A stretch of 37,658 nucleotides of DNA, taken from the NCBI GenBank assembly GCA_020845895.1, contig JADLEX010000128.1, positions 1 through 37,658 on the forward strand, in the 5' to 3' direction. The notes under the pieces were generated by a model, which saw only the letters and a program-made list of their open reading frames with translations, was not told the DNA's origin and did no database searches. Shown in pieces: positions 9,869 through 17,524 of this stretch. How positions within the stretch are numbered: position 1 is the first letter of the stretch; each line of letters starts with the position of its first letter. The translations under genes were made by a program, and so were the position numbers. The stretch comes from Deltaproteobacteria bacterium. Its GTDB lineage: Bacteria; Lernaellota; Lernaellaia; JACKCT01.

Positions 9869-11697
9869 ATCGGGTTCGGTTCGAAGTGATACAGAAGAAA
9901 ATTTCCGTCTTGGGCGGCCAATTTGCCGAACTGGAGCAGAAATTCCACCAGGAGATTTCTGGCGGGACCGTCGAGCGCCTTGTCTAGCGCACGCACGTCG
10001 AAAAAGAAATACGTCCAACCGCGTTTTGCAAATGCATCGCGGACATCACCGGGGGATTTCGCGCCATCGAGGACCTGGCGAATCGTATGGTCCTCGAAGA
10101 TCGCATCGACATCGTGCGGCACGCGCAGCAGGTCGCGGAAGTTTCCGGTCATGGCGCACAACACGCGGTCGCCGCCGGTCGCTTGGGAGTTGAGGTGGAG
10201 ATAGATCTTCCAACCAGGGATGCGCCGCCCTTGATATTCGGCGGCCGCTTCGGAAGAAATCGAGGCGGCAAAGGGATTCAGGCGGGCGAACTCGCGCGCC
10301 GTGAGCGCCGCGTTGCCCAGCAGGGCGAGGACCGTCGCACCAGCGACGACCGCTTTCGCGCGGGCGCGCATGTCGATGAGGTCACGCAACCCCGAGGCCG
10401 CGACCGGTGCCAAGAGCGCGAGCACGGGCAAGGCAAATCGGGCCTGATGCGAGCCGAAGAGGTACGAACAACACGCCGCGAGCGCGACGACGCCGAATCC
10501 CGGCGTGTGGAACTTCGAACGACGGATCGCGGCAACAAGCGCGCCGACGAAAAGCAGCATTGCGGCGGGACCGATCACGCCGTCATACCAAGTCGAACCG
10601 AATCGTCCCGTGAGCGAGAGCCGAAAGGGCAGCGCCACGAGGCTGGGGATCGAGTAACCCGCGCCGTAGCCGTGCAGGAACATGTCAAAGGAGCGCGCGC
10701 GCTCGGCATCCCAACCTGGTCCGCCGAAGATTTCGTACGCGAAGGGAAACACCGGATTTCCGACGGACAGAGCGTTTCTGAGAAGGAACGGCGAAGCGCA
10801 TATCAGGGCACTGGAAGCATAGACGGCGAGGGCGCACGCAACTTCGCGCGGACGCTTGGACCGCGCGGTGAGCAGGATCGGCAGCGCGAGGAGCCCAACA
10901 TAGAGCAGCGCCGTGTATTTGATCGAAACGGCGAGACCGGCGAAAACGCCGGCGACCGCAAGGTCGCGTACGCGAGAGTTATCCGAGAAGGCGTCGATGA
11001 GCGACATCGCGGCGGCGAGCGCCATGCAGAGCGTGAGATCGACATAAGAGGTTCCGGCGAAGACGATGCCAACGGGGGCTGACGCGAACGACGCGGCGAC
11101 GATGAACGCGGGGAGGTCGCCCGCGCGGCTCCGGAGAACGTCGAAGAGCATCCACGCGGCGGCGACGCCGGTGAGCAGGTGGATTGTCGCGGGCGCACGT
11201 TCGCCGAGCAGGGCCATCGCGAGAGCGTGAACGATCTCGGCTCCCGCCGGGAAGAATCCGTAAACGTCGCCGACGGGGACGCCAAGCCCGCCCGAGTCGA
11301 GAATGCGCCGCGCAATCGGCAGGTGATAGACGAGCGCGTCGCGCGCGACGGGCGGCGCGGCCGCCATGAAGAGCGACGGCGCACACATCAGCGCGAGCGC
11401 GGCGGTCGCCCCGAGTTCGGTGCGCGAAACGTCTCCGAACACCCGGCGTCGTTGCGCCCACAGTGCCGTCAGCCCGCCGACACCGACCAGTTGAGCGATG
11501 ACCTTGGCCACGGGCCAGGTGAGCAGCCCCAAGGCGGCGACGAGCGTGCCGACGAAACTGAGCGCGGCGAACGCCAACGCGAAGTCGAGTCCCGCGCCGC
11601 CCGTGTCGATGCGCAACACCCGTCGCAGGGCGTGTCCCAACCCGACGAGCGACGCCATGGCGGCGAAGGCGAAGACGGTTTGCACGGCGAGCGGCAT
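9865..11697 (-). CDS. Polytopic membrane protein, GT-C glycosyltransferase-like
   Basis: A 610-residue protein with more than ten predicted hydrophobic helices over the first ~450 residues and a soluble C-terminal domain of about 150 residues. After a first set of helices comes the loop ARDALVYHLPIARRILDSGG followed by YGFFPAGAEIVHALA. This D-x-L-x-YHLP ... P-x-G-x-E pattern is typical of RgtA/B/C/D- and PMT_2-like GT-C enzymes that use lipid-linked sugars, with the Asp as likely catalytic base. The acceptor is unknown. GTAs, flippases or polymerases are not encoded nearby. Its start ATG 11697 lies 11 bases after the stop of the small helical gene and has no clear SD, suggesting reinitiation. 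The stop overlaps the ABC-F start by 4 bases. Confidence 0.65.
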
Positions 11698-11708
11698 GGC
11701 GGGGATGG

Positions 11709-12173
11709 CTATTCGACGTCGATGCGCGTGATCCGCTGGCGGCGTTGCTTCGCCGTGGCGGAGTCGTCGGACAGGGCGGCGAGTTCCGCCTGAAAGTATT
11801 TGATGAGCCCCTGAATCGCCTCGACCTTGGCGAGGTCGGCCTGCGAATCGGCTGACTTCACGACGCGCTTCGCCTCGCCGTCGAGGACGCCGATGAGCTG
11901 TTCGATCGCCACCCGCTTTGCCGCGACGAGTTGTTCCTCGGGCGCGGATTCGGGAACCAGCGTGATGAGAAAGTCGAGTGTCGCGACCATGATGCGCAGG
12001 ATGTGAAGCGGCAGGCCCAGCGCCTCGGTGCCGGTTTGTTCACCGAGACGCACGAAAACCGTCAGCGTTTCGCGCGCCGCGAGCAAAAATTCGCGCTCCG
12101 ACGTCTTGATATGCCCGCGCGCCTTGTCGAAGGCCGCAAGAAAATCCGTGAGACTTTGGATTTCGGCGGTCAC
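11709..12173 (-). CDS. Unknown small helical protein coupled to an ArsA-like ATPase
   Basis: A 154-residue protein without a recognised family. It is predicted to be almost entirely alpha-helical, with heptad-like leucines (FLLAARETLTVFVRL, LHILRIMVATLDFLITLV), no cysteine and no signal peptide. The segment at about 54-74 is the most hydrophobic and could be an amphipathic or membrane-associated helix. A basic stretch, AKQRRQRITRI, lies near the C-terminus. It starts at GTG 12173, which overlaps the TGA of the ArsA-like gene (GTGA), so the two are almost certainly translated together and may act together. A dedicated partner or adaptor of the ATPase is the best guess, but this is inference from gene order only. 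Confidence 0.75.
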   Translation of the reverse strand: MTAEIQSLTDFLAAFDKARGHIKTSEREFLLAARETLTVFVRLGEQTGTEALGLPLHILRIMVATLDFLITLVPESAPEEQLVAAKRVAIEQLIGVLDGEAKRVVKSADSQADLAKVEAIQGLIKYFQAELAALSDDSATAKQRRQRITRIDVE

Positions 12174-13360
12174 GCGTTTTTCTCGAAGGTGATGTGAAAG
12201 GCGGAGTTCTCGTATTTCGCGCGCGTCACGACATGGCCGATCAGCACGCGAGGCAAAATGATATGCCTCTGCAGATCGCCGACGCCGACAATCAGCTCAT
12301 CGTGTTTGGCCCAAAGCTGAATGTCTTTTCGCTCGACGCCGGGCAGATGCAGCGCCATTTGGTATCGCCCGTCCGCTCCATCGAGGGTGAACGGTTTGCC
12401 GCGCCACAACACCTCGTTGGGCGCATAGCCGTTGTAAGTCGCGGCCGCCATCTCCGCGAGCCGGTCGAGGCCGAGCATCTCCGTGGGATAGAGCGCCGTG
12501 GAGAGGATCGGCAGCGGCGCGAACGCCTGATGGATGCGCTCCACGTACTCCTTCTGCAACCGTATCCAGTCTTTGAAAAAGCCCTTTCCCGCGGACGCGG
12601 GCAGGATCCGGTTCGTCATCACCGCGTCGACGGGAAAGCCGAATAGCGACAGGTAGGTGTGCGCGCGCTGCGTCTCCTGAACGACGATCTTTTCGGGATT
12701 CGTGACCAGGCGGATCGACGCGCGGTCGGGATCGGTGAGCAGGTCACGCACTTTCATCACGCGCGCGTAGATGTTTTCGACGTTGGAGTAGACCTCCTTG
12801 TCGGGCATCGGCGCCTTGATGACGCGCTCGGCGATCGGTTTGATCGCCAGCGCGATGCGTTTTTCGATGTCGTAGAACTTCTCCATGTACCACTGGAGCA
12901 CGTCGGCGAGACCGAGGAGCTGAAGGGTCGATCCGGTCGGTGCGCAGTCGATGATCGCCACGTCGTATTCGCCGCTCTCCTCCAGGTCGAGCAGCTTGAT
13001 AAGCGCGAAAAGGTCCTCCATGCCGGGCACGACCGCCAGTTCCTCGGCCACCGGCTCCTGATAGCCGCGCGCGGCGAGGAACTGCGTGAGATACCGTTGA
13101 ATGCGCCCCCAGTGACGACGCAGTTCGACGTTGACGCTGACCTCCTGCGCGGTGAGGTTCGGCTCGATGGTCTTGGGTTCGCCGCCGATCGTCGTGTCGA
13201 GCACGTCGGCGAGCGAATGCGCCGCGTCGGTGGAGAGGACAATGGTGCGCAGCCCCCGCCGGGCGCACGCCACGGCCGTCGCGGCGGACAGGGTCGTCTT
13301 GCCGACTCCGCCCTTGCCGGTGAACAAAATGACGCGCATCGGCGTGGATGGGGTTGTCAT
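12170..13360 (-). CDS. ArsA/Get3-family ATPase with C-terminal HSP20-like domain
   Basis: A 396-residue SIMIBI-class ATPase related to the arsenite pump ATPase ArsA and the tail-anchored-protein targeting factor Get3. It has the deviant P-loop TGKGGVGKTT (residues 14-23, signature Lys16), switch I STDAAHSLADVLD and switch II DCAPTGSTLQLL. A helical insert with MEKFYDIEKRIAL may form the client- or partner-binding face. The Get3 zinc CxxC and ArsA metal cysteines are not evident, so arsenic transport is unlikely; no arsB or arsC is nearby. Residues from about 320 form an HSP20/alpha-crystallin-like beta domain (YQMALHLPGVERKDIQL, DELIVGVGDLQRHIILP), known fused to ArsA-type ATPases in other bacteria. 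ATG 13360 has no SD; an internal ATG at 13339 is an alternative. First gene of a minus-strand operon. Confidence 0.9.
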   Translation of the reverse strand: MTTPSTPMRVILFTGKGGVGKTTLSAATAVACARRGLRTIVLSTDAAHSLADVLDTTIGGEPKTIEPNLTAQEVSVNVELRRHWGRIQRYLTQFLAARGYQEPVAEELAVVPGMEDLFALIKLLDLEESGEYDVAIIDCAPTGSTLQLLGLADVLQWYMEKFYDIEKRIALAIKPIAERVIKAPMPDKEVYSNVENIYARVMKVRDLLTDPDRASIRLVTNPEKIVVQETQRAHTYLSLFGFPVDAVMTNRILPASAGKGFFKDWIRLQKEYVERIHQAFAPLPILSTALYPTEMLGLDRLAEMAAATYNGYAPNEVLWRGKPFTLDGADGRYQMALHLPGVERKDIQLWAKHDELIVGVGDLQRHIILPRVLIGHVVTRAKYENSAFHITFEKNA

Positions 13361-13369
13361 GGGGGGCGC

Positions 13370-13397
13370 ACATTAGCACCCCAATTGGCGATTTCAA
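13370..13397 (-). promoter_or_regulatory. Promoter of the ArsA-like operon, probably leaderless
   Basis: On the minus strand, TTGAAA (13397-13392, 5 of 6), a 16-base spacer and TAATGT (13375-13370, 3 of 6) lie 9 bases before the ATG at 13360. Transcription would start within 1-3 bases of the ATG, and no Shine-Dalgarno is present. Confidence 0.45.
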
Positions 13398-13427
13398 AGA
13401 GTTGTGCGGGTGAGCCGGACGACGGCG

Positions 13428-13455
13428 TAGACGAGTTCGCGCGAAGCCATATACT
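13428..13455 (+). promoter_or_regulatory. Sigma70-type promoter for moeA
   Basis: TAGACG (13428-13433, 4 of 6), a 16-base spacer and TATACT (13450-13455, 5 of 6). The start near 13462 would place the GAGAGG Shine-Dalgarno (13462-13467) at the very 5' end of the mRNA. It is back to back with the ArsA-operon promoter. Confidence 0.45.
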
Positions 13456-13472
13456 GCCCGCGAGAGGTTTGC

Positions 13473-14699
13473 ATGGCCGCTTTCAGCATTGAGGAAGCCA
13501 AACTCGCCGTCCTGGAAAACGTGAGCGCGATCGGGATCGAGACGGTCGACCTTGCTGCGGCGCTCGGCCGGGCGCTCGGCGCTCCGATCGTTTCGGATTG
13601 CCACGTCCCTCCGGCGGATAACGCGGGCATGGACGGCATCGCGGTGCGTTGGGAAGACACCCGCGACGCGTCGCCGGAGCGGCCCGTGCGGCTGCGGCTT
13701 TTGGGGACGATCGGGGCGGGGCAGGTGACGGACCTCGTCGTCACGGCGACCTGCGCCGCGAAGATCATGACCGGCGCGGCCGTGCCGCCCGGCGCGGACG
13801 CCGTGATTCCGGTCGAGGACGTGGAATACGAAGGAGCGCACGCGGTGGTGCGCCGGGGCGCGAGGCTTGGCGATCACGTGCGCCCGATGGGCGAAGACGT
13901 GAAGGCGGGGCAGCGCGTTTTCGACATCGGCGCGGAACTCACCTCCGCGCACATCGGCGTGCTCGCTTCGCTCGGCGTCGCCACGGTGCCGGTCGGCAAA
14001 CGGCCGCGCGTAGCGATCATCGCGACGGGGTCCGAGCTCGTGGCTGTGTCCCAGACGCCGGGGCGCGGCCAAATCCGCAACTCGAACAGCCCGGCGCTGG
14101 TCGCGGCGGCGATGGCTGCCGGTGCGATCGCCGAGGATCTGGGCCACGCGCCGGACGATTTGGCGAAGATCACGGAGCGCCTTCTCGGCGCGGTCGTGTC
14201 GCACGACATCGTCATCAGCTCGGGCGGCGTGTCGGTGGGGGAGTTCGATTTCGTCAAGAGCGCGATGAAGAACCTCGGCGTGGAACTTCGCTTCGACAAG
14301 GTCGCGCAAAAACCCGGCAAACCCATGTCGTACGGCCGCATCGGCGAACGCACGCACGTCTTCGGCCTGCCGGGAAATCCCGCGGCGGCGCTCGTGTGTT
14401 TTCACGTTTACCTCAAGCCTTTGATCCGACGATTGCAGGGATTTGCTGACATCGAGACGCCGATGGCGTGGGGCCGCCTCGTTGGGCGTTTGGCCTCGAA
14501 GGGCCGGCCGAGTTTCGCCCGCGTGATCCCCGAGGCGACGCCGGAAGGTTACCGGGTGCATCTCGCGGGTTCGCAGAGTTCGGGATTGCTGCTGCCGATG
14601 GCGCTCGGGCGCGCGCTGGCGCATTTCCCGGCGCGGGACGAACCATATGCCGACGGCGATCTCGTGCGCTTCCAATTTCTCGACGGAGGGGTGGGGTGA
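13473..14699 (+). CDS. moeA: Molybdopterin molybdotransferase
   Basis: Inserts molybdenum into adenylylated molybdopterin, the last common step of Moco synthesis, in the cytoplasm. The 408-residue protein has the full MoeA layout: N-terminal domain with the invariant [11 protein letters not shown] (49-59), the [20 protein letters not shown] block, the MoCF/MogA-like domain with [21 protein letters not shown] and [14 protein letters not shown], and a C-terminal beta domain. ATG 13473 follows GAGAGG with 5-base spacing. Its TGA overlaps the moaC GTG start. No mogA, moaA or molybdenum-enzyme gene is in view, so the rest of the pathway must be elsewhere. Confidence 0.97.
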   Translation: MAAFSIEEAKLAVLENVSAIGIETVDLAAALGRALGAPIVSDCHVPPADNAGMDGIAVRWEDTRDASPERPVRLRLLGTIGAGQVTDLVVTATCAAKIMTGAAVPPGADAVIPVEDVEYEGAHAVVRRGARLGDHVRPMGEDVKAGQRVFDIGAELTSAHIGVLASLGVATVPVGKRPRVAIIATGSELVAVSQTPGRGQIRNSNSPALVAAAMAAGAIAEDLGHAPDDLAKITERLLGAVVSHDIVISSGGVSVGEFDFVKSAMKNLGVELRFDKVAQKPGKPMSYGRIGERTHVFGLPGNPAAALVCFHVYLKPLIRRLQGFADIETPMAWGRLVGRLASKGRPSFARVIPEATPEGYRVHLAGSQSSGLLLPMALGRALAHFPARDEPYADGDLVRFQFLDGGVG

Positions 14700-15190
14700 C
14701 GGACGACGCGCGCTTCACGCATCTGGACGAACGCGGCGCGGCCCGAATGGTGGACGTGACCGGCAAGGGCGAGTCGGTGCGAACGGCCCGGGCGCGGGGC
14801 GAGATTGTGGTCGGTGCCGAGGCGTTCGCGCTGCTGCGCGACGGGCGCGTGCCCAAGGGCGACGTGCTGGCGGCGGCGCGCATCGCGGGGATCGGCGCGG
14901 CGAAACGCACGTGGGAACTCATCCCGCTGTGCCACCCCCTGCCGCTCGGCTCGGTCGAGATCGCATTTGCGCTCGACGACGCGCGTCACGCCGTCGAAAT
15001 CGACTCGTTCGTGAAACTCACCGGGCAAACCGGGGTGGAGATGGAAGCGCTGACGGCGGTCGCGATCGCGGCGCTCACGATCTACGACATGTGCAAGTCG
15101 GTCAGCAAGGCCATGACGATCGGCTCGATCCGGCTTGTCGAAAAGACAGGCGGAAAGAGCGGCGACTACCGCTCGGAGCAGACGCCATGA
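14696..15190 (+). CDS. moaC: Cyclic pyranopterin monophosphate synthase
   Basis: Converts the MoaA product 3',8-cyclo-7,8-dihydro-GTP to cyclic pyranopterin monophosphate, the first committed pterin of Moco synthesis. The 164-residue length is normal. Catalytic residues are in place: K54 in [13 protein letters not shown]80 in LIPLCHPL, D131 and K134 in [33 protein letters not shown] is the signature helix. The frame is open upstream inside moeA, but GTG 14696 overlapping the moeA TGA (GTGA) with GGAGGGG at 14685-14691 gives the standard N-terminus [16 protein letters not shown]. Its own stop overlaps the ATG of a 40-codon gene. Confidence 0.96.
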   Translation: MTDDARFTHLDERGAARMVDVTGKGESVRTARARGEIVVGAEAFALLRDGRVPKGDVLAAARIAGIGAAKRTWELIPLCHPLPLGSVEIAFALDDARHAVEIDSFVKLTGQTGVEMEALTAVAIAALTIYDMCKSVSKAMTIGSIRLVEKTGGKSGDYRSEQTP

Positions 15191-15309
15191 AGAAGTGGAT
15201 CGTCGATCTCTCGCGCGACACGATCTTCGGAACGGCGCTGTTTGTCGTGATCGTGATCCTCACGATCCTCTCGACCAAGACTGCGCAGTTTGTTTACGCG
15301 ATGTTCTGA
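15187..15309 (+). CDS. 40-residue single-pass membrane microprotein coupled to moaC
   Basis: ATG 15187 overlaps the moaC stop (ATGA) and opens 40 codons: basic-polar [11 protein letters not shown], a hydrophobic stretch [19 protein letters not shown] (about 11-29), and a short tail ending VYAMF. Third positions are nearly all G or C, as in neighbouring genes, and the coupling to moaC argues for translation. Lys2/Lys3 suggest the N-terminus is cytoplasmic. No family is recognised. It may be a membrane anchor or regulator, or simply belong to the operon without a Moco role. It ends 8 bases before the converging leuD stop. Confidence 0.65.
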   Translation: MKKWIVDLSRDTIFGTALFVVIVILTILSTKTAQFVYAMF

Positions 15310-15317
15310 AGGACGAG

Positions 15318-15842
15318 CTACGCGTCGCGCAGATTGTCCATGGCGCGCAGGCGCTCACGCGTGTAGGGCACGAGTCCGCCTGCCGCGAAGAGATGTGCCA
15401 TGAATTCGGGCATCGGCACGGCGTCGAACACCTTTCCCGACGTCGTCTTCACCTTTCCCGAACCCAAATCGACCTCGAGCATGTCGCCTTTTTCCACGGC
15501 GTCCACCGCCTCGGGGCAGATCACGACCGGCAGGCCGAGGTTCACCGCGTTGCGGTAGAAGATGCGCGCGAAGCTCTTGGCGACGATGCAGCCGACCTCG
15601 CAGCCCTGAATGGCGAGTGGGGCGTGTTCGCGGCTCGATCCGCAGCCGAAGTTTTCACCCGCGACGATGATGTCGCCCGGCTTCACGGACGTCGGAAAAT
15701 CGGGATCGGCGACCTCCAGACAATTCGCGCCGAGCACCTTCGCATCGATGCTCGTGAGATACCGCGCCGCGATGATGACGTCGGTGTCGATGTCACGGCC
15801 GAACTTCCAGACCTTGCCTTTGAACACGGTTTGCATCGTCAT
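15318..15842 (-). CDS. leuD: 3-isopropylmalate dehydratase (or related hydro-lyase), small subunit
   Basis: The swivel subunit that completes the active site of the LeuC aconitase-type hydro-lyase. 174 residues, the short archaeal/thermophile-type form. Motifs: VWKFGRDIDTDVIIAARYL near the N-terminus and GENFGCGSSREHAPLAIQGC, where GSSRE binds substrate. Two starts are close, ATG 15842 (MTMQTV) and ATG 15836 (MQTV); upstream TTGGACG suits either. It follows leuC by 39 bases on the same strand. Homoaconitase or citramalate-pathway specificity (dimethylmalate) cannot be separated by eye, but leucine synthesis is the commonest role. Confidence 0.9.
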   Translation of the reverse strand: MTMQTVFKGKVWKFGRDIDTDVIIAARYLTSIDAKVLGANCLEVADPDFPTSVKPGDIIVAGENFGCGSSREHAPLAIQGCEVGCIVAKSFARIFYRNAVNLGLPVVICPEAVDAVEKGDMLEVDLGSGKVKTTSGKVFDAVPMPEFMAHLFAAGGLVPYTRERLRAMDNLRDA

Positions 15843-15881
15843 TCGTCCAATGCACGGCGCGCCGCGCCGGTGAAAATTTCG

Positions 15882-17159
15882 TTACGCCACCTTGCGATTC
15901 GCGATGTCGGCCGGGTGCGTGATCCGCCCCGTGACCGCCGTCGCCGCCGCCACCGCGGGATTGGCGAGCCACACCTTGGCCTCGGGGTGCCCCATGCGTC
16001 CCACGTAATTGCGGTTCGTGGTGGAAAGGCACCGCTCGTCCTTGCCGAGTACGCCCATGTAGCCGCCCAGGCACGCGCCGCAACCCGGCGTCGAGACCAC
16101 GCACCCCGCTTCGGCGAAGGTTTGGAGCAATCCGTCGCGGTTGGCGCGGATCCAGACTTCCTGACTGCCGGGAACGACGATCGTGCGCACGGCCACCTCG
16201 TGCCCGCGCATGACCGACGCGGCGAGGGCGAGGTCCTCATAGCGCCCGTTCGTACAGCTTCCGATATAGACCTGATCGACTTCCTGCCCGGCGACCTGGC
16301 TGATCGGCCGCGTGTTGCTGGGCAGCATGGGGCAGGCCACGGTGGGCTCGAGCGCCGACACGTCGATGTCGATATTGCGTTTGTAGATCGCGTCGGCATC
16401 GGGCGTGAACACGCGGAACTCGCGTGTCTTTCGAGCCTCACAGTATGCCTGAATCTTCTCGTCGGCCTGCATCAGGCCGGCTTTCGCGCCGGATTCGATG
16501 GCCATATTGCTGATCGTGAGGCGTCCCTCGATCGAGAGCGCCGCAATCGTTTCGCCTTCCCACTGGAGCGCCTCGTAGAGCGCGCCGTCGTCGCCGATCC
16601 GGCCGATCAGGTGCAGCACGAGATCCTTGGCGCCCACGAAATCGCCGAACGACCCCGTGACGCGCACCCGGGTCGTTTCGGGCACACGCAGCCACACGTC
16701 GCCCGTGGCCATTGAGCAGCCCACGTCGGTGCTGCCGAAACCCGAGGCGAACGCGCCGAGCGCGCCGTAGGTGCAGGTATGCGAGTCGCCGCCGACGATC
16801 AGGTCGCCGGGCAGGGCGATGCCCTTTTCGGGTAGCACGACGTGCTCCACGCCGCCCTTGCCGATCTCGAAGTAGTGTTTGATCGCGTATTTCTTCGCGA
16901 AATCGCGCATCACCTTGGCCATCTCGGCGGAGGCGATGTCCTTGTTCGGCGTGAAATGGCTGGAGACGAGCGCCACACGCTCGCGGTCGAACACGTCTTT
17001 CGCGCCGAGCTGCTTTTCGAAGACGCGGATGGCGGCGGGGGCGGTCACGTCATTCGCCATGACGAGATCCACCTTGGCGGTGACGAATTCGCCCGGCGAC
17101 ACGCGATCGCGGCCGGCGTGGGCGGCGATGATTTTTTCGGCGAGGGTCATGCCCGGCAT
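15882..17159 (-). CDS. leuC: 3-isopropylmalate dehydratase (or related hydro-lyase), large subunit
   Basis: An aconitase-superfamily [4Fe-4S] enzyme that isomerises 2-isopropylmalate to 3-isopropylmalate in leucine synthesis, working with LeuD. The 425-residue form is the short type (LeuC2-like). Cluster ligands are C302 (GSCTNG), C360 and C363 (PGCGACLG); GGDSHTCTYGALG (123-135) and the TNRNYVGRMGHPEA block are conserved. ATG 17159 follows AAAGGAA with suitable spacing and gives MPGMTLAEKIIAAHAG, the usual start. The frame is open back to 17321, but that extension would run into the tRNA gene and is rejected. No leuA or leuB is in view. Confidence 0.93.
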   Translation of the reverse strand: MPGMTLAEKIIAAHAGRDRVSPGEFVTAKVDLVMANDVTAPAAIRVFEKQLGAKDVFDRERVALVSSHFTPNKDIASAEMAKVMRDFAKKYAIKHYFEIGKGGVEHVVLPEKGIALPGDLIVGGDSHTCTYGALGAFASGFGSTDVGCSMATGDVWLRVPETTRVRVTGSFGDFVGAKDLVLHLIGRIGDDGALYEALQWEGETIAALSIEGRLTISNMAIESGAKAGLMQADEKIQAYCEARKTREFRVFTPDADAIYKRNIDIDVSALEPTVACPMLPSNTRPISQVAGQEVDQVYIGSCTNGRYEDLALAASVMRGHEVAVRTIVVPGSQEVWIRANRDGLLQTFAEAGCVVSTPGCGACLGGYMGVLGKDERCLSTTNRNYVGRMGHPEAKVWLANPAVAAATAVTGRITHPADIANRKVA

Positions 17160-17172
17160 GGTGTTCCTTTCG

Positions 17173-17191
17173 GCGGGGGTGTCGCCCCCGC
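17173..17191 (-). promoter_or_regulatory. GC hairpin in the leuC leader
   Basis: A 7-bp perfect stem, GCGGGGG (17173-17179) with CCCCCGC (17185-17191), and a 5-base loop, lies a few bases upstream of the leuC Shine-Dalgarno AAAGGAA. It lacks a T tract, so it is not a terminator; it could affect mRNA stability or translation. No leader peptide with leucine codons was found. Confidence 0.4.
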
Positions 17192-17223
17192 GCTCTTGAA
17201 CCGTAACAGACTCGTCGGGGCCG

Positions 17224-17274
17224 AAAAAGGAATCCACGTCAGGCGCGGGTGCTTTCCGCGTCCGCCGTGGATTC
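17224..17274 (-). terminator. Rho-independent terminator of the tRNA gene
   Basis: On the minus strand, GAATCCACG (17274-17266) pairs with CGTGGATTC (17238-17230), 9 bp perfect with an internally structured loop, followed by C and TTTTT (17228-17224). It begins 15 bases after the tRNA end, so leuC further on probably needs its own promoter or readthrough. Confidence 0.75.
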
Positions 17275-17288
17275 GTTTTCGGGGGATG

Positions 17289-17362
17289 TGCCGGCTCAGG
17301 GAGTCGAACCCCGGACACCACGGTTATGAGCCGTGTGCTCTAACCACCTGAGCTAAGCCGGC
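17289..17362 (-). tRNA. tRNA-Met (anticodon CAU)
   Basis: 74 bases folding as a standard cloverleaf. Acceptor GCCGGCT (17362-17356) pairs with AGCCGGC (17296-17290); D arm GCTC...GAGC; anticodon stem ACGG/CCGT with loop CTCATAA, anticodon CAT; T arm with GTTCGACTC; discriminator A at 17289. CCA is not encoded. The overall sequence resembles elongator tRNA-Met. A CAU tRNA modified with lysidine to read AUA (Ile) is the main alternative; initiator tRNA is unlikely because the first pair is a normal G-C match. Confidence 0.93.
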
Positions 17363-17374
17363 CCGGCCGCGCGA

Positions 17375-17403
17375 AATATCTTGGAAATGCCGCGTGTTGT
17401 CAA
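17375..17403 (-). promoter_or_regulatory. Sigma70 promoter of the tRNA gene
   Basis: On the minus strand, a perfect TTGACA (17403-17398), a 17-base spacer and GATATT (17380-17375, 4 of 6). The predicted start near 17368 is 6 bases before the mature tRNA 5' end at 17362. Confidence 0.65.
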
Positions 17404-17524
17404 CTCGACACGAGCATTCGTCGGCGCGGGAGGCGACGGGTGATTCGGCGAGACGGGCGGGCGTTGCGCGTCGGGCGCGGCGATCATATTCTCCGCCGGT
17501 GACTACCCGAATTAGGAGGGTGTG

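Noticed and set aside
9869-10018. 50-residue N-terminal extension of the ABC-F protein
   Set aside because: Arg-rich shadow sequence over the preceding gene; ATG 9868 with ATGA overlap gives the normal family start.
12170-13360. Arsenite-efflux ATPase in an ars operon
   Set aside because: No arsB, arsC, arsR or metal cysteines are visible, and the HSP20-like tail marks a different subfamily.
12744-16715. Very long open frames antisense to moeA, the ArsA-like gene and leuCD
   Set aside because: Same cause: composition of shadow frames, no domains, and they span several real genes on the other strand.
17160-17321. 54-residue N-terminal extension of LeuC
   Set aside because: It would overlap the tRNA and its terminator; ATG 17159 has a good SD and the conserved N-terminus.
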